Source: Bacteroidota bacterium (GTDB lineage Bacteria; Bacteroidota; Bacteroidia; Sphingobacteriales; Sphingobacteriaceae). Taken from it: DNA of 64,000 nucleotides. The translations under genes and the position numbers were made by a program. Below the pieces are notes generated by a model that was given only the letters and a program-made list of their open reading frames with translations, was not told the DNA's origin and did no database searches. The stretch is taken from assembly GCA_023450085.1 (NCBI GenBank), contig JAEXHI010000014.1, forward strand, positions 10,536 through 74,535. Direction: 5' to 3'. Positions 53,080 through 62,442 of the stretch are shown in pieces. Positions within the stretch are counted from its first letter, which is position 1. Each line of letters begins with the position of its first letter.

Positions 53080-56000
53080 CTACTGCTTAATCACTTTTTT
53101 AACAACGCTTTCACCAGTTCCAATCAACTTCACAAAATATACCCCAACTGGATATGGAGTTAAATCAACTTCTACTTCATTGTCTTGAAGTTTTAACGGA
53201 ACAATATTCAATACTTTCCCTTCTACGCTAGTTACCGTTAACTTGGTGTATTTTCCCGCAGCAAAACTGAGCATCACCCTACCTTTAGTTGGATTAGGAT
53301 AAAGTTGTAGCTCTGAAGCAGAAAGCTCGAAATTCAACACACGCTCGCCCAATTCAGTAGGTTTGCCATCTAAATCTACCTGCACCAAACGATAATAATT
53401 ATTGCCCTTTAAAGGTGTTTTATCAAAATAATTATACGATGACCCCATTCCTTTAGCACCCATTTCACCAAGTTTTACAAATTGTTTATCATCGCCACTG
53501 CGATAAATCTCAAAACCTTTGTTGTTCTGTTCCGAAGCCGTTTGCCAAGTCAACTTAGCGGCATTCCCTTCTATTTTGGCGGTATAAGTGGTTAACACCA
53601 CAGGGAGTACAGGTTCCAAAGTAGTCACAGCAATCACTTCCGACAATGCTCCCTGACCAGTAACACTAGCTTTTTCAGCTTTTACACGATAGTAATAATT
53701 AGTCAGGGGAGTTAAGCCTGTGATATCTTTATACAAACTATTCACTGTAAAAGGCGAACCCGCAACAGGTTGCGTAAAAGCATTATCTGTAGATACTTCC
53801 AATACATAATTTTCGGCCACACCTAGCGCCGGCGCTGTCCAAGTAGCCCTAAATTGTACATCAGCAATATTGCTTGCCGCAGTTGCCAGTGGCACTACTT
53901 GGGCATAGCTTTCTACCCAGTTGCTCGTATTTCCTGTCAATTCAAAATTCTTTACACTGCCATTAAAAGCATTGCTTCCCTGGTCGGTAAGCACATCGCT
54001 TTTACTATTATTAGCCTGGTCAAAATTATAATAAGCGACCAAGGCTGCTGGATTAGAAATACTATTCAACATATCCACCTTAATCTCCGCTGTCGTTAAA
54101 GCAGCACTATATATCTTCACTTCATCAATACTTCCTTTGAAATAGGTATTTTCCGAAGAATTTTTACCAATAGTGATGTAATGTGTAGCGTCAAGCAATA
54201 CCGCTTCATCGGTCAAGGTGCCATTTCCTACTTCTTTGCCATTGGCATAAATTTTATAACCCGAAGGTGAAACCACATAAGCGACATGCAACCAACGATT
54301 AATTGGGTAATTATAATTAGCATCGGCGGTGTTCGTCATCCAAGCAGTACCTTTTCCAATATCACCATGTATCTTATTTCCTCCCGTCAATTGCATATCG
54401 AAAGTATTATCGCCACCTTCCCTAGTACTAAAAATATGCATCGCCTTAGTGGCATGTTCGGGTTTCACCCAAGCCATTACCGTAAAATTTCCTTTCACCA
54501 CCGTTGCTTGAGGCTGCATCACCACATGGTCGTCGCCACCATCAAAATTCAGGGCATTCCCTGGAGGGCTGAAGGTCTGTAAGGTAATTGCTATGGCCGG
54601 AGCAAACGCTCCTTGTCCAGTAACACTTTGCTTATCTGCCGCCACTCGGTAATAGTAAGTGGCATTTGCGGCCAAACCAGTAATTGTTTTTGTTTGTGCA
54701 GCCACCATAAAAGGTGAGCCAGCCACAGGGGTGGCAAATTCAGCATCAGCAGCTACCTCTAACACATAGCCATTATCTACAATCCCCAACTGCGGATACA
54801 TCCATCGAGCTTCGAAAGATGACGATGACAAACTGATTGGCACTGCGCCAGATGGCAATACCATGGCATAGCTCTCCACCCAATTGCTACTATTTCCATT
54901 TAAATTAAAACCACTCAACACACCATTTCGTGCATTAGCTCCTTGGTCTTCTAATATTGTTTTTGTAGTGTTATTTAGAGATGGGGCACCTTCATCAAAA
55001 TTATAATGCGCTTCTAGATTAAGCGGTAAAGTAGTGACAGCGTTCATCATTTCTTTATTGATCTCTTCTGCGCTCAACGCTTTGTTGTAAATCCTCACTT
55101 CATCCATATCACCTTTGAAATAGGTGTTTTCTGTTCCGCTATAACCCAACTGCAACAAATGATTAGCATCCATTAACAAAGGAGTGCCCGAAAAAGCACC
55201 ACTTTGCTTAAGGCTACCATTCACATAGATTTGATAACCCGTACCCGATACTGCATAGGCAATATGCATCCATCTGCCAGCACTATAATCATAAGTCACA
55301 TCGGCCGTATTACTCAACCAAGCATTGGCAGACCCTATATTGGCATGAATGGCGTTACCTTGTTTCAATTGCAGGTCAAAACCATAACCTCCGGCAAACT
55401 TGGTGCTCAACACGTGCATGGTTTTGGTAAAATCTGTAGGACGTACCCAAGCCTGTACCGTAAAAGCACCCGACACCGTGTTGTTACTACTAAAGCTAAT
55501 TTTATCGTCAACGCCATCAAAATTTAGCGCAGCTACCAGTTCTTGGATTTCATAAGCACCCATATCAATACCTGCACCAAGCACCCTTTTGTTACCACCC
55601 AAGTCTTTAGTAACGGTAGAGATATTAGGCGTTTCGGAATTACCATAGTAACTTGTACTCCCTGCATCAATGGCTGGACTTCCGCTCCTCAATTGATAAT
55701 TTCCATTCGCGTCCTTAAATTGAGGGTCGGTAGCAATATTACCAGTTCCTAAAAAGCCTCCCTGTACCAAGCTGTGTTCCACAGTAGTGACACCAGGGTC
55801 GCCAATCCCACTATTATTACCCCATATAATGGAGTTACGAATCTTGCTCGAAGAACTGCTGTAATGAAAAATGCCACCTCCAGCGTCAGCGGTATTTTTA
55901 GTAATGGTTACATTGGTTAAAACAGGTATGCTGGTATAACCATTATAAATTGCTCCTCCTTCTATCCCCGTATTGTTCGCAAGCAACACATTGGTTAAAA

Positions 56001-58203
56001 TGGGCGATGATTCTTCATTACAAATACCACCACCAGAGTTAAATACTCTTACGGCATGGTTATCAGTAATACTTACATTGATAAAAATAGCATTAGAACC
56101 ACCCTTATTATAAATCCCGCCACCAGAGTATCCTGTATTTCCGTCTATGATCACATTTTTTATCACAGGAAACGAACTATAATTTACAATCCCCCCACCT
56201 AAGCTAGTTGCATTATGTCCAGTAGCTGCATTTCTGGCAATGGTTACATTTTCAATGATTGGTGAAGAAGATCGGTTACTTACCCCTCCTCCGCCTACAT
56301 AAGCAGAATTACCGATGATTTGCAGGTTACTTAATCGTGGCGAAGAATCGGTACAACTTATTCCACCACCATTCCCCGTGTAAACCAATATTCCGTTTAC
56401 CGCAATATACTCTGTAGGGCCAAACCTAAGGGCATTACCACCAGAAATCGTAAAACCATCAAGCAATGCTGTTCCTACAGCCCCCGCACTAACCACTACG
56501 TGATAAGCATTATCGGTCATATTTTGCATGCTCAAACCTAAACCTTTACCTATCAATATATCATCTCTCTGAAAATCGCCGCTGAGTATAGTCCTATTTG
56601 CCTCAACATTTAAATCTCTTTGCGACAAGAACTGCTCAACACCAGCAAAACCGCCATACACCTCTACATCTGCTTTCAACAAAAAGGCATTGTTGCGATC
56701 GTTGGCCGTAATGTTATTGACATCATTTGCTTTCCGTTTGGGGATATAAGTCCCTTTTGCCACCCATACCATATCATTCATGGTTGAATTGTTAATCATT
56801 AACTGTAAATCGTCTGAAGCATTTGCCCACGATGAGCCATCTTTATTGCCAGCACCATTTTGGGTAACATAACGAGTGGTTGGATTAACCCTATTAATGG
56901 ATAAAGTATAGGTTCTACTTGCTGAACCATCGGTTACTTTTACTTCGAGGGTATTGACCCCAAAGTTCAAGGGAATTACAGCCGATAAAACGCCACTAGC
57001 GAGCGCCGTAAAGCCTCCTCCATTCACCTTCATTTCTATAATTGAACTCGCATTGGGCTGTGCTGCCAATAGCCGAAAGTCAGCATTGGCGGTAATGGCA
57101 GTATAAGTAAATTGGGTAGCACTAAAAGCCGGAGAAATATTGATATTGCTGAGAGAAAGTGCATTCAAATAATCGAACGCTAAAGAAGTGGTTACTTTTG
57201 TAACGGCACTATAAGCTCCCTCTTGAGCAATGCCAGTATTTTTTAGGGCTGATACCCGATAATAATAATCTGATCCTGATAAAAGTCCCGTAATATTTTG
57301 CGACGTTCCTGTAACGGTAAACGGCGAACCTACAATAGGATTATTAAAACTTGAATTAGTGGCCACTTCCAACGTATACTGTTCGGCAACACCAATGGTT
57401 GGCGCTTGCCAATTGAGCGTAAAGCCTGAGCTGGAAACATTAGTTGGCGATGCGGAGCCAGGAACAACCATCGCGTAGCTTTCTACCCAATTGCTGGTCG
57501 TTCCTGTAAGGGCAAAATTAGTAACCGTGCCATCGTAGCCATTTCCACTTAAATCGATTAAAGTAGTCCCCGATTGGTTAAAATCATAATGGGCTACCAA
57601 GCTTGCAGGTACAGCAACTGAACTACTCATCATTTCCGTGGCCACCTCCAAATCGCTTAAAGCGCTACTAAACACCTTCACCTCATCAATATTTCCTTGG
57701 AAATAAGTAGTCTCGCTAGCATTTTTCCCAATAACAATCCGATGGGTATTATTTAATAGTAGTGGCACACCACTTAGTGAGCTAGTCACCATCAAATTAC
57801 CATTCACATATATTTTATAGGACGTTGGTGCGATCACATACGCCACATGCAGCCATTTCCCTAGGGCATAATTGTAATTAGCGTCAGCAGAGGTGGTAAG
57901 AAAAGAAGTACCATTTCCAATATCGCCATGTACCTTATTGCCCCCAGTGAGCTGCATATCAAATCCAAATTCTGCAGGTTCCCTAGAACTAAAAATGTGC
58001 ATAGCTTTAGTAGCATGCTCAGGCTTTACCCAAGCCATTACCGTAAAGCTTCCTTTAATTTCTACATTTTTAGTGGGCACCGTCACATAGTCGTTGGTAC
58101 CATCAAAATGCAGGGAGGTTCCTTGCGCCTGAAGTTCAATATTGAAAAATAAAATCCATAGGAGTACACATGCTGTTTTGCAATAGTTATTAAAGCGATA
58201 CAT
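53080..58203 (-). CDS. Giant T9SS surface protein with three LamG modules and a beta-helix
   Basis: A 1707-residue exported protein from the ATG at 58203 (signal peptide ends ELQAQ; the upstream TTG at 58329 lies in the palindrome). Order: LamG (about 30-205, NGTNDYVTVPTK, MAWVKPEHATKAMHIF), FN3-like domain, cadherin-like beta-sandwich, a right-handed beta-helix with GGGI repeats (about 490-870), then LamG, FN3, LamG, FN3, and a T9SS sorting domain (LYPNPTKGRVMLSF). It probably binds polysaccharide or another surface. A 36-bp palindrome and a TAnnTTTG element lie upstream. Confidence 0.9.
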   Translation of the reverse strand: MYRFNNYCKTACVLLWILFFNIELQAQGTSLHFDGTNDYVTVPTKNVEIKGSFTVMAWVKPEHATKAMHIFSSREPAEFGFDMQLTGGNKVHGDIGNGTSFLTTSADANYNYALGKWLHVAYVIAPTSYKIYVNGNLMVTSSLSGVPLLLNNTHRIVIGKNASETTYFQGNIDEVKVFSSALSDLEVATEMMSSSVAVPASLVAHYDFNQSGTTLIDLSGNGYDGTVTNFALTGTTSNWVESYAMVVPGSASPTNVSSSGFTLNWQAPTIGVAEQYTLEVATNSSFNNPIVGSPFTVTGTSQNITGLLSGSDYYYRVSALKNTGIAQEGAYSAVTKVTTSLAFDYLNALSLSNINISPAFSATQFTYTAITANADFRLLAAQPNASSIIEMKVNGGGFTALASGVLSAVIPLNFGVNTLEVKVTDGSASRTYTLSINRVNPTTRYVTQNGAGNKDGSSWANASDDLQLMINNSTMNDMVWVAKGTYIPKRKANDVNNITANDRNNAFLLKADVEVYGGFAGVEQFLSQRDLNVEANRTILSGDFQRDDILIGKGLGLSMQNMTDNAYHVVVSAGAVGTALLDGFTISGGNALRFGPTEYIAVNGILVYTGNGGGISCTDSSPRLSNLQIIGNSAYVGGGGVSNRSSSPIIENVTIARNAATGHNATSLGGGIVNYSSFPVIKNVIIDGNTGYSGGGIYNKGGSNAIFINVSITDNHAVRVFNSGGGICNEESSPILTNVLLANNTGIEGGAIYNGYTSIPVLTNVTITKNTADAGGGIFHYSSSSSKIRNSIIWGNNSGIGDPGVTTVEHSLVQGGFLGTGNIATDPQFKDANGNYQLRSGSPAIDAGSTSYYGNSETPNISTVTKDLGGNKRVLGAGIDMGAYEIQELVAALNFDGVDDKISFSSNNTVSGAFTVQAWVRPTDFTKTMHVLSTKFAGGYGFDLQLKQGNAIHANIGSANAWLSNTADVTYDYSAGRWMHIAYAVSGTGYQIYVNGSLKQSGAFSGTPLLMDANHLLQLGYSGTENTYFKGDMDEVRIYNKALSAEEINKEMMNAVTTLPLNLEAHYNFDEGAPSLNNTTKTILEDQGANARNGVLSGFNLNGNSSNWVESYAMVLPSGAVPISLSSSSFEARWMYPQLGIVDNGYVLEVAADAEFATPVAGSPFMVAAQTKTITGLAANATYYYRVAADKQSVTGQGAFAPAIAITLQTFSPPGNALNFDGGDDHVVMQPQATVVKGNFTVMAWVKPEHATKAMHIFSTREGGDNTFDMQLTGGNKIHGDIGKGTAWMTNTADANYNYPINRWLHVAYVVSPSGYKIYANGKEVGNGTLTDEAVLLDATHYITIGKNSSENTYFKGSIDEVKIYSAALTTAEIKVDMLNSISNPAALVAYYNFDQANNSKSDVLTDQGSNAFNGSVKNFELTGNTSNWVESYAQVVPLATAASNIADVQFRATWTAPALGVAENYVLEVSTDNAFTQPVAGSPFTVNSLYKDITGLTPLTNYYYRVKAEKASVTGQGALSEVIAVTTLEPVLPVVLTTYTAKIEGNAAKLTWQTASEQNNKGFEIYRSGDDKQFVKLGEMGAKGMGSSYNYFDKTPLKGNNYYRLVQVDLDGKPTELGERVLNFELSASELQLYPNPTKGRVMLSFAAGKYTKLTVTSVEGKVLNIVPLKLQDNEVEVDLTPYPVGVYFVKLIGTGESVVKKVIKQ

Positions 58204-58255
58204 GATCAAGTTTTTAGTTTGCAGACTGTTATCAGTCCATCGTGGTTTACAGGCA

Positions 58256-58263
58256 CAAAAGTA
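58256..58263 (-). promoter_or_regulatory. TAnnTTTG promoter element of the LamG gene
   Basis: TACTTTTG on the minus strand, 52 bases before the ATG at 58203. Confidence 0.6.
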
Positions 58264-58271
58264 AACTTCAC

Positions 58272-58292
58272 AAAACTTGTCCTGTAATTTTA
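58272..58292. promoter_or_regulatory. Degenerate half-site beside the palindrome
   Basis: AAAACTTGTCCTGTAATTTTA resembles the left arm of the palindrome (AACTTTGTCCAGTTTT). It lies between the palindrome and the promoter. Confidence 0.35.
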
Positions 58293-58298
58293 AGACAC

Positions 58299-58334
58299 AA
58301 ACTTTGTCCAGTTTTATAAAACTGGACAAAGTTT
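58299..58334. promoter_or_regulatory. Perfect 36-bp palindrome, putative operator (copy 1)
   Basis: Left arm AAACTTTGTCCAGTTTT, centre AT, right arm its exact inverse. The centre (58316.5) is 53.5 bp from the outer edge of the TAnnTTTG element at 58256-58263. Confidence 0.75.
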
Positions 58335-58408
58335 TTAAAACTACGCATGATGTACCCCCAGAATTCTTGAAGGATTAGCTATCTATAATTCAGATTAAAT
58401 TATATAGA

Positions 58409-59371
58409 TTATAACGATAATGTGTTTCTATACTCTGCAGGACTTACCCCTACAATCTTTTTAAAGGCATTGTAAAATGCACTACGTGAAGCAAAACCTG
58501 TTTGCTTGGCCAGTGCCTCAATGGTGAAGTTACGCATCGCCTCAGTGTCTGCCATTTGTAGTTGGATACTTTTAATTCGCTGTCCATTTACAAAATCAGC
58601 AAAAGTCATTTTATAGACATTGTTAAATATTGCGGAAAGCTTGTGGGTACTACTGGACAAAGTAAAGGCGACTTTCTCCAAACTCAAATCAGTGGTCTTA
58701 AAAGCTTCCTGCACAATAATGTAATCTTCGATTTTTCCACACCAGTCTTCCGTCTCCCTATCTTTTTGCAAAGAAAGTTGATGTTGTTTCTGTACTCGCA
58801 GCAGGGTTTGCAATTTCATGTCCAACATGGAAGCTACCAAGTGTAAGGGCAAACGTTCAATATATCCAGGCTTGGTGTTTACAAAATAAAGATAGCGCTC
58901 TTTGGCATTTCCTACCCTAATGATATGTGTACGTTCTTGTGCATCTCTGTAATACTGTTCTACCATTACCCTAAAAAGGTAATTCATGTCAAAGTATTTG
59001 GAAAACAGCTCTTGCAAATCATCGTTATGCATGGCAATGAGCTCTGAATCTTCCACGGCAATAATGGCTTCTTGCGATGGCACTACCCCATGCAAACCGG
59101 AAATAGAACTTACAAATTCATTATCAATAGAAATATAGGTCACAATTTCTTTTTGCTGATGGATGGTTTGCCCCATCATTGCTCCACGTTTGATAAAATA
59201 CATGTACTGGCATCTTTTTCCCTCCTGCAGTAAAACAGCCCCTTTTTTCACTTTCAGACTTACTGTTTTTTCATAAAAAGCAGAGGCTAATTCTTTACTG
59301 ATTGGATAGATGGTACCCAGCATTGCCAAAATATAAGCAACATCTTCCTTGGGAGCTTTTTTGTAACGCAT
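58409..59371 (-). CDS. Hybrid regulator: cNMP-type sensor joined to AraC-type DNA-binding domain
   Basis: A 320-residue protein. Residues about 20-140 have the fold of the CRP/FNR sensor domain (VKKGAVLLQEGKRCQYMYFI, VEDSELIAMHND). A CRP-like helical remnant follows (LHLVASMLDMKLQTLLRVQK, about 178-197). The C-terminal ~95 residues are a classic AraC domain: LSLEKVAFTLSSSTHKLSAI, TIEALAKQTGFASRSAFYNA, FKKIVGVSPAEYRNT. It sits directly upstream of the LamG gene in the same direction. A perfect TATATTTG (59389-59396) is 17 bases before its ATG. It may recognise the palindromes (inference). Confidence 0.85.
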   Translation of the reverse strand: MRYKKAPKEDVAYILAMLGTIYPISKELASAFYEKTVSLKVKKGAVLLQEGKRCQYMYFIKRGAMMGQTIHQQKEIVTYISIDNEFVSSISGLHGVVPSQEAIIAVEDSELIAMHNDDLQELFSKYFDMNYLFRVMVEQYYRDAQERTHIIRVGNAKERYLYFVNTKPGYIERLPLHLVASMLDMKLQTLLRVQKQHQLSLQKDRETEDWCGKIEDYIIVQEAFKTTDLSLEKVAFTLSSSTHKLSAIFNNVYKMTFADFVNGQRIKSIQLQMADTEAMRNFTIEALAKQTGFASRSAFYNAFKKIVGVSPAEYRNTLSL

Positions 59372-59388
59372 TATTTTAGAGATATCAA

Positions 59389-59396
59389 CAAATATA
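59389..59396 (-). promoter_or_regulatory. TAnnTTTG promoter element of the hybrid regulator
   Basis: TATATTTG on the minus strand, 17 bases before the ATG at 59371. Confidence 0.6.
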
Positions 59397-59483
59397 TTCT
59401 TTTATTCATGTTTCTTAAAGAAGGACTTCATAGAGAAGCAGTTAGAGACACTTTACAAACTAGCACCAACGCTCCTAAGTATA

Positions 59484-59645
59484 ACTCTCTCGCTCAAAGT
59501 GAGAGAAACCTCACAGCGGAGAGAGGGTAGCCGACCAAAACCCTTTGCCGCTGACACACCACAACAAGAGCTGAAAAGAATCAGTAAAATAGACTGAACC
59601 TCTCCCTAACCCTCTCCTTAAAAAGGAGAGGGAATTGAACAGTAC
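59484..59645. repeat. Long intergenic repeat, copy 2
   Basis: AGTGAGAGAAACCTCACAGC, GAGAGAGGGT and CCTCTCCCTAACCCTCTCCT with its inverse match copy 1 at 52861-53023 in order. Confidence 0.75.
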
Positions 59646-59969
59646 TAGGTGCAGCCCTCTCGCCCTCTTGATACATCGGGATAAACGCTCAATATTGAAT
59701 CTTGTGACTTCGAGTTTCAGCCTACCCCATCAAAGTCCGTCATTCCCGCGTAGGCGGGAATCGTAATGCTACCTAAATTAACCACCGTTGTACGATTGCC
59801 AATCAAGTTGGCAATGACGCATTAGGAACGGATTTTACCGTCACTCCGAGTTTCAGCCCGTCCCGACACTTCGGTAAGGAGTCTCCTATCACACACCCCT
59901 GAGATTCTTCATTACCGAAGTATCGTTACAAGTAAGCCATGAATGACAAAACTCACAACCCGTAACCCA

Positions 59970-62195
59970 CTACTGTTTAATCACTTTCTTCGTCACACTT
60001 TCAGTTGCTCCCATCAGTTTCACAAAATATACCCCTACTGGATATTGCGCTAAGTCTATTTGCGTTTCATATTCTTGTGGCTTTAAAGAAATAATACTCA
60101 GTACTTTTCCCTCAACACTGCTTACTGTTAATTTTGTATATCTCCCAGCTGGAAAGTTGAGCATCACTTTATTTTTAACGGGGTTAGGGTAAAGCTGAAT
60201 ACTCGAACCAGCAAGTGTAAAATTCAGTACACGTTCGCCCAATTCTACTGTCTTACCATTCAAATCTACCTGTACCAAGCGATAGTAATTATTACCATTT
60301 AAAGTCTTTTTATCATAATATGCATACAACGCTCCTACTCCCTTTGCACTTATTTCATCTAACTTTATAAATTGCTTGTCATCGCCACTTCGATAAATTT
60401 CAAATCCCTTATTGCTTTGTTCAGAAGTTGTTTGCCAAGTCAGTTTCGCAGTACTTCCTTCTATCTTTGCGGTGTAAGTGGTTAATACCACTGGCAACAC
60501 AGGTTCTATAACAGTTAAAATCTGGACAACATTGGGAGCGGAGCTATAGTTAGCATCTCCCGCTTGCTTGGCAGTGATATTCGTTGTACCCACCCCATTA
60601 ATTTTTACTTTCCAAATCCCATTGTCTTCATAAACTTCCGCCACCGCTGTGTTACTGCTAGTATAACTAACTGCTAATCCACTTGTAGCTGTACCACTAA
60701 GTACGAAATCTGGACTATTTGTCGTTTTGGTATCTAAAATGGCAAAGGCAATAGTTTGCGCAGTCCATTGATATTCGTAAGCACCTATATCAATAATGCC
60801 TCCATTTGGATAATCATACACTCTAGGATTACCGGAGAAATCTTTTGTGTTATTGCTTAGTCCCTGAAACAAGCTGTTATTACCTGCATTAATAGCTGGG
60901 CTGGTATATTGCAATCTGTAATCGCCCGCGGTACTTCTTCCAGGCACTTGGGGGCTTACAAATTTGGGATCAATAGTGCCATCAATATTTCCATTGGTAG
61001 TTTCATTTAATCCCTGAACCAAACTATAGCTAACAACAGGTACAGAAGCGGCAGATGTTTGAGTAACCCCATAGTTAAAAATTCCAGTATTATTCCCAAA
61101 AATAATAGAATTTCGGATTTGCGGATTAGAATCATTCTGATTGTAAATACCACCGCCATATGTGAAAGCGATATTCCCGCTAATGGTTACGTTAGTTAAA
61201 ATCGGAGACGATAAATATTCATTATAAATACCGCCACCAAAAGAAGCATAACCTTCTGCAGTAGTAGCACTATTCCCACTAATGACCACATTGGTTAGCA
61301 CTGGATTTGTGTAATAATAATTAACCATTCCACCGCCACTCACAGCACTATTTCCACTGATAATAGAGTTGGTGATGACGGGAGATGATAAATATTCGTT
61401 ATAAATACCACCACCATAGTAGTATGCAATATTTCCGGTAATGGTAACATTAGTTAAAATGGGGGATGATCTATTCTGATTGTAGATACCACCACCATTG
61501 TCGTAAGCTTCGTTGCCACTAATAATTACATTGGTTAAAACAGGGGACGATTTTTGAATGTAAATACCAGCACCATGAGGTCTTTTTACAAGCTCCCCGT
61601 TCACTGTAATATCAGCCCCAACATAAGAATAACCGTCTTTTACGCTAAAGCCGTTTAGCAATGCACTTCCCAATGGACCAGTTGCAATTACTACATGATA
61701 CACATTATCATCGTTTCTTGTAACATTTCCAATATTGCCACTTAATATCGTTCCGTTATTTCCATAAATGCGGGTTTTGGTTAAATCATCTATGCCATTC
61801 GCTGGATCAAAACCACCATACAACTGTACATTTTTTACCAGCACAAAGCTACTAAGTCTCGTAGAAAGATTATTGTAACTAGCGTCGGCTGCGTGGTATG
61901 CCGGCAAGTAAGTTCCCTTTGCTACGTATATTTTAAGCGGGGTAGTATCAAATATAGTGTTGGATGTATTATATGCTGTTCTTGCCCATCGTAGCGCTTC
62001 CGCTAATGAAGGCATTGCATTTTCCCAAGAATTACCGCTACCATTGCTACCAACAACACTGGCATTTACATACAAAATATTATTGCCGTTTGGTGTAGTT
62101 TCCCAAATTTCGTTTGAATTGCTGTTCGCCGAGGCTCCTAAACAGGGCAGGCTTAAGCTCAAAAAGAGCAATAAATAAATTAGTTTTTCACTCAT
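59970..62195 (-). CDS. T9SS-exported beta-helix surface protein
   Basis: A 741-residue protein. The ATG at 62195 starts a signal peptide (to about 25). Residues about 40-480 are a right-handed parallel beta-helix with a strongly repeated pattern (SSPILTNVTITGN, GGGIYNEYLSSP), of the polymorphic outer-membrane kind. An Ig-like segment (SSNTAVAEVYEDNGIW) and a T9SS sorting domain (SIQLYPNPVKNKVMLN) complete it. The part around residue 170 (NVYHVVIATGPLGSALLNGF) resembles the LamG protein's helix. Preceded by the second palindrome. Confidence 0.88.
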   Translation of the reverse strand: MSEKLIYLLLFLSLSLPCLGASANSNSNEIWETTPNGNNILYVNASVVGSNGSGNSWENAMPSLAEALRWARTAYNTSNTIFDTTPLKIYVAKGTYLPAYHAADASYNNLSTRLSSFVLVKNVQLYGGFDPANGIDDLTKTRIYGNNGTILSGNIGNVTRNDDNVYHVVIATGPLGSALLNGFSVKDGYSYVGADITVNGELVKRPHGAGIYIQKSSPVLTNVIISGNEAYDNGGGIYNQNRSSPILTNVTITGNIAYYYGGGIYNEYLSSPVITNSIISGNSAVSGGGMVNYYYTNPVLTNVVISGNSATTAEGYASFGGGIYNEYLSSPILTNVTISGNIAFTYGGGIYNQNDSNPQIRNSIIFGNNTGIFNYGVTQTSAASVPVVSYSLVQGLNETTNGNIDGTIDPKFVSPQVPGRSTAGDYRLQYTSPAINAGNNSLFQGLSNNTKDFSGNPRVYDYPNGGIIDIGAYEYQWTAQTIAFAILDTKTTNSPDFVLSGTATSGLAVSYTSSNTAVAEVYEDNGIWKVKINGVGTTNITAKQAGDANYSSAPNVVQILTVIEPVLPVVLTTYTAKIEGSTAKLTWQTTSEQSNKGFEIYRSGDDKQFIKLDEISAKGVGALYAYYDKKTLNGNNYYRLVQVDLNGKTVELGERVLNFTLAGSSIQLYPNPVKNKVMLNFPAGRYTKLTVSSVEGKVLSIISLKPQEYETQIDLAQYPVGVYFVKLMGATESVTKKVIKQ

Positions 62196-62221
62196 AGACA
62201 AGTTGTTAAGATTTAAAAATT

Positions 62222-62229
62222 CAAAAATA
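62222..62229 (-). promoter_or_regulatory. TAnnTTTG promoter element of the beta-helix gene
   Basis: TATTTTTG on the minus strand, 26 bases before the ATG at 62195. Confidence 0.6.
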
Positions 62230-62263
62230 GATAGTCTATATGCTATTCTTTAATTTCAAACCC

Positions 62264-62301
62264 ACAACTTTGTCCAGTTTTATAAAACTGGACAAAGTTG
62301 T
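62264..62301. promoter_or_regulatory. Perfect 38-bp palindrome, putative operator (copy 2)
   Basis: Left arm ACAACTTTGTCCAGTTTT, centre AT, right arm its exact inverse. The inner 34 bp equal copy 1. The centre (62282.5) is again 53.5 bp from the outer edge of the TAnnTTTG element. Confidence 0.75.
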
Positions 62302-62391
62302 TAATCACCCCCACTTTATATTGAATTGTGGTATAGAGGGTGCCTCGCGACCGAAGTACCGGCACAGGTCTTTTCTGAATGACAGTAGCAT

Positions 62392-62430
62392 AAAAAACCC
62401 TGCAAGTAGCAAACTTACAGGGTTCAAAAA
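62392..62430 (-). terminator. Terminator of the MBG-repeat gene
   Basis: Minus strand: AACCCTGTAAGT pairs with ACTTGCAGGGTT (one G-T pair), followed by TTTT, 13 bases after the stop at 62443. Confidence 0.85.
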
Positions 62431-62442
62431 GTTAGTTGGTTT

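Larger units (their letters stand above)
59372..59969. other. Repeat-rich spacer
   Basis: No gene. Contains the promoter of the hybrid regulator (59389-59396), the long repeat copy 2 (59484-59645), CATTCCCGCGTAGGCGGGAA at 59740 and TTGCCAATCAAGTTGGCAA at 59797. Confidence 0.65.

Noticed and set aside
58204..58329. Longer N-terminus of the LamG protein from a TTG at 58329
   Set aside because: It would be translated through the palindrome and promoter and lacks a signal peptide; the ATG at 58203 starts one.
58299..58334. Palindrome as a transcription terminator
   Set aside because: No gene ends nearby in either direction, copy 2 has no T tract, and both copies keep a fixed distance to a promoter element.
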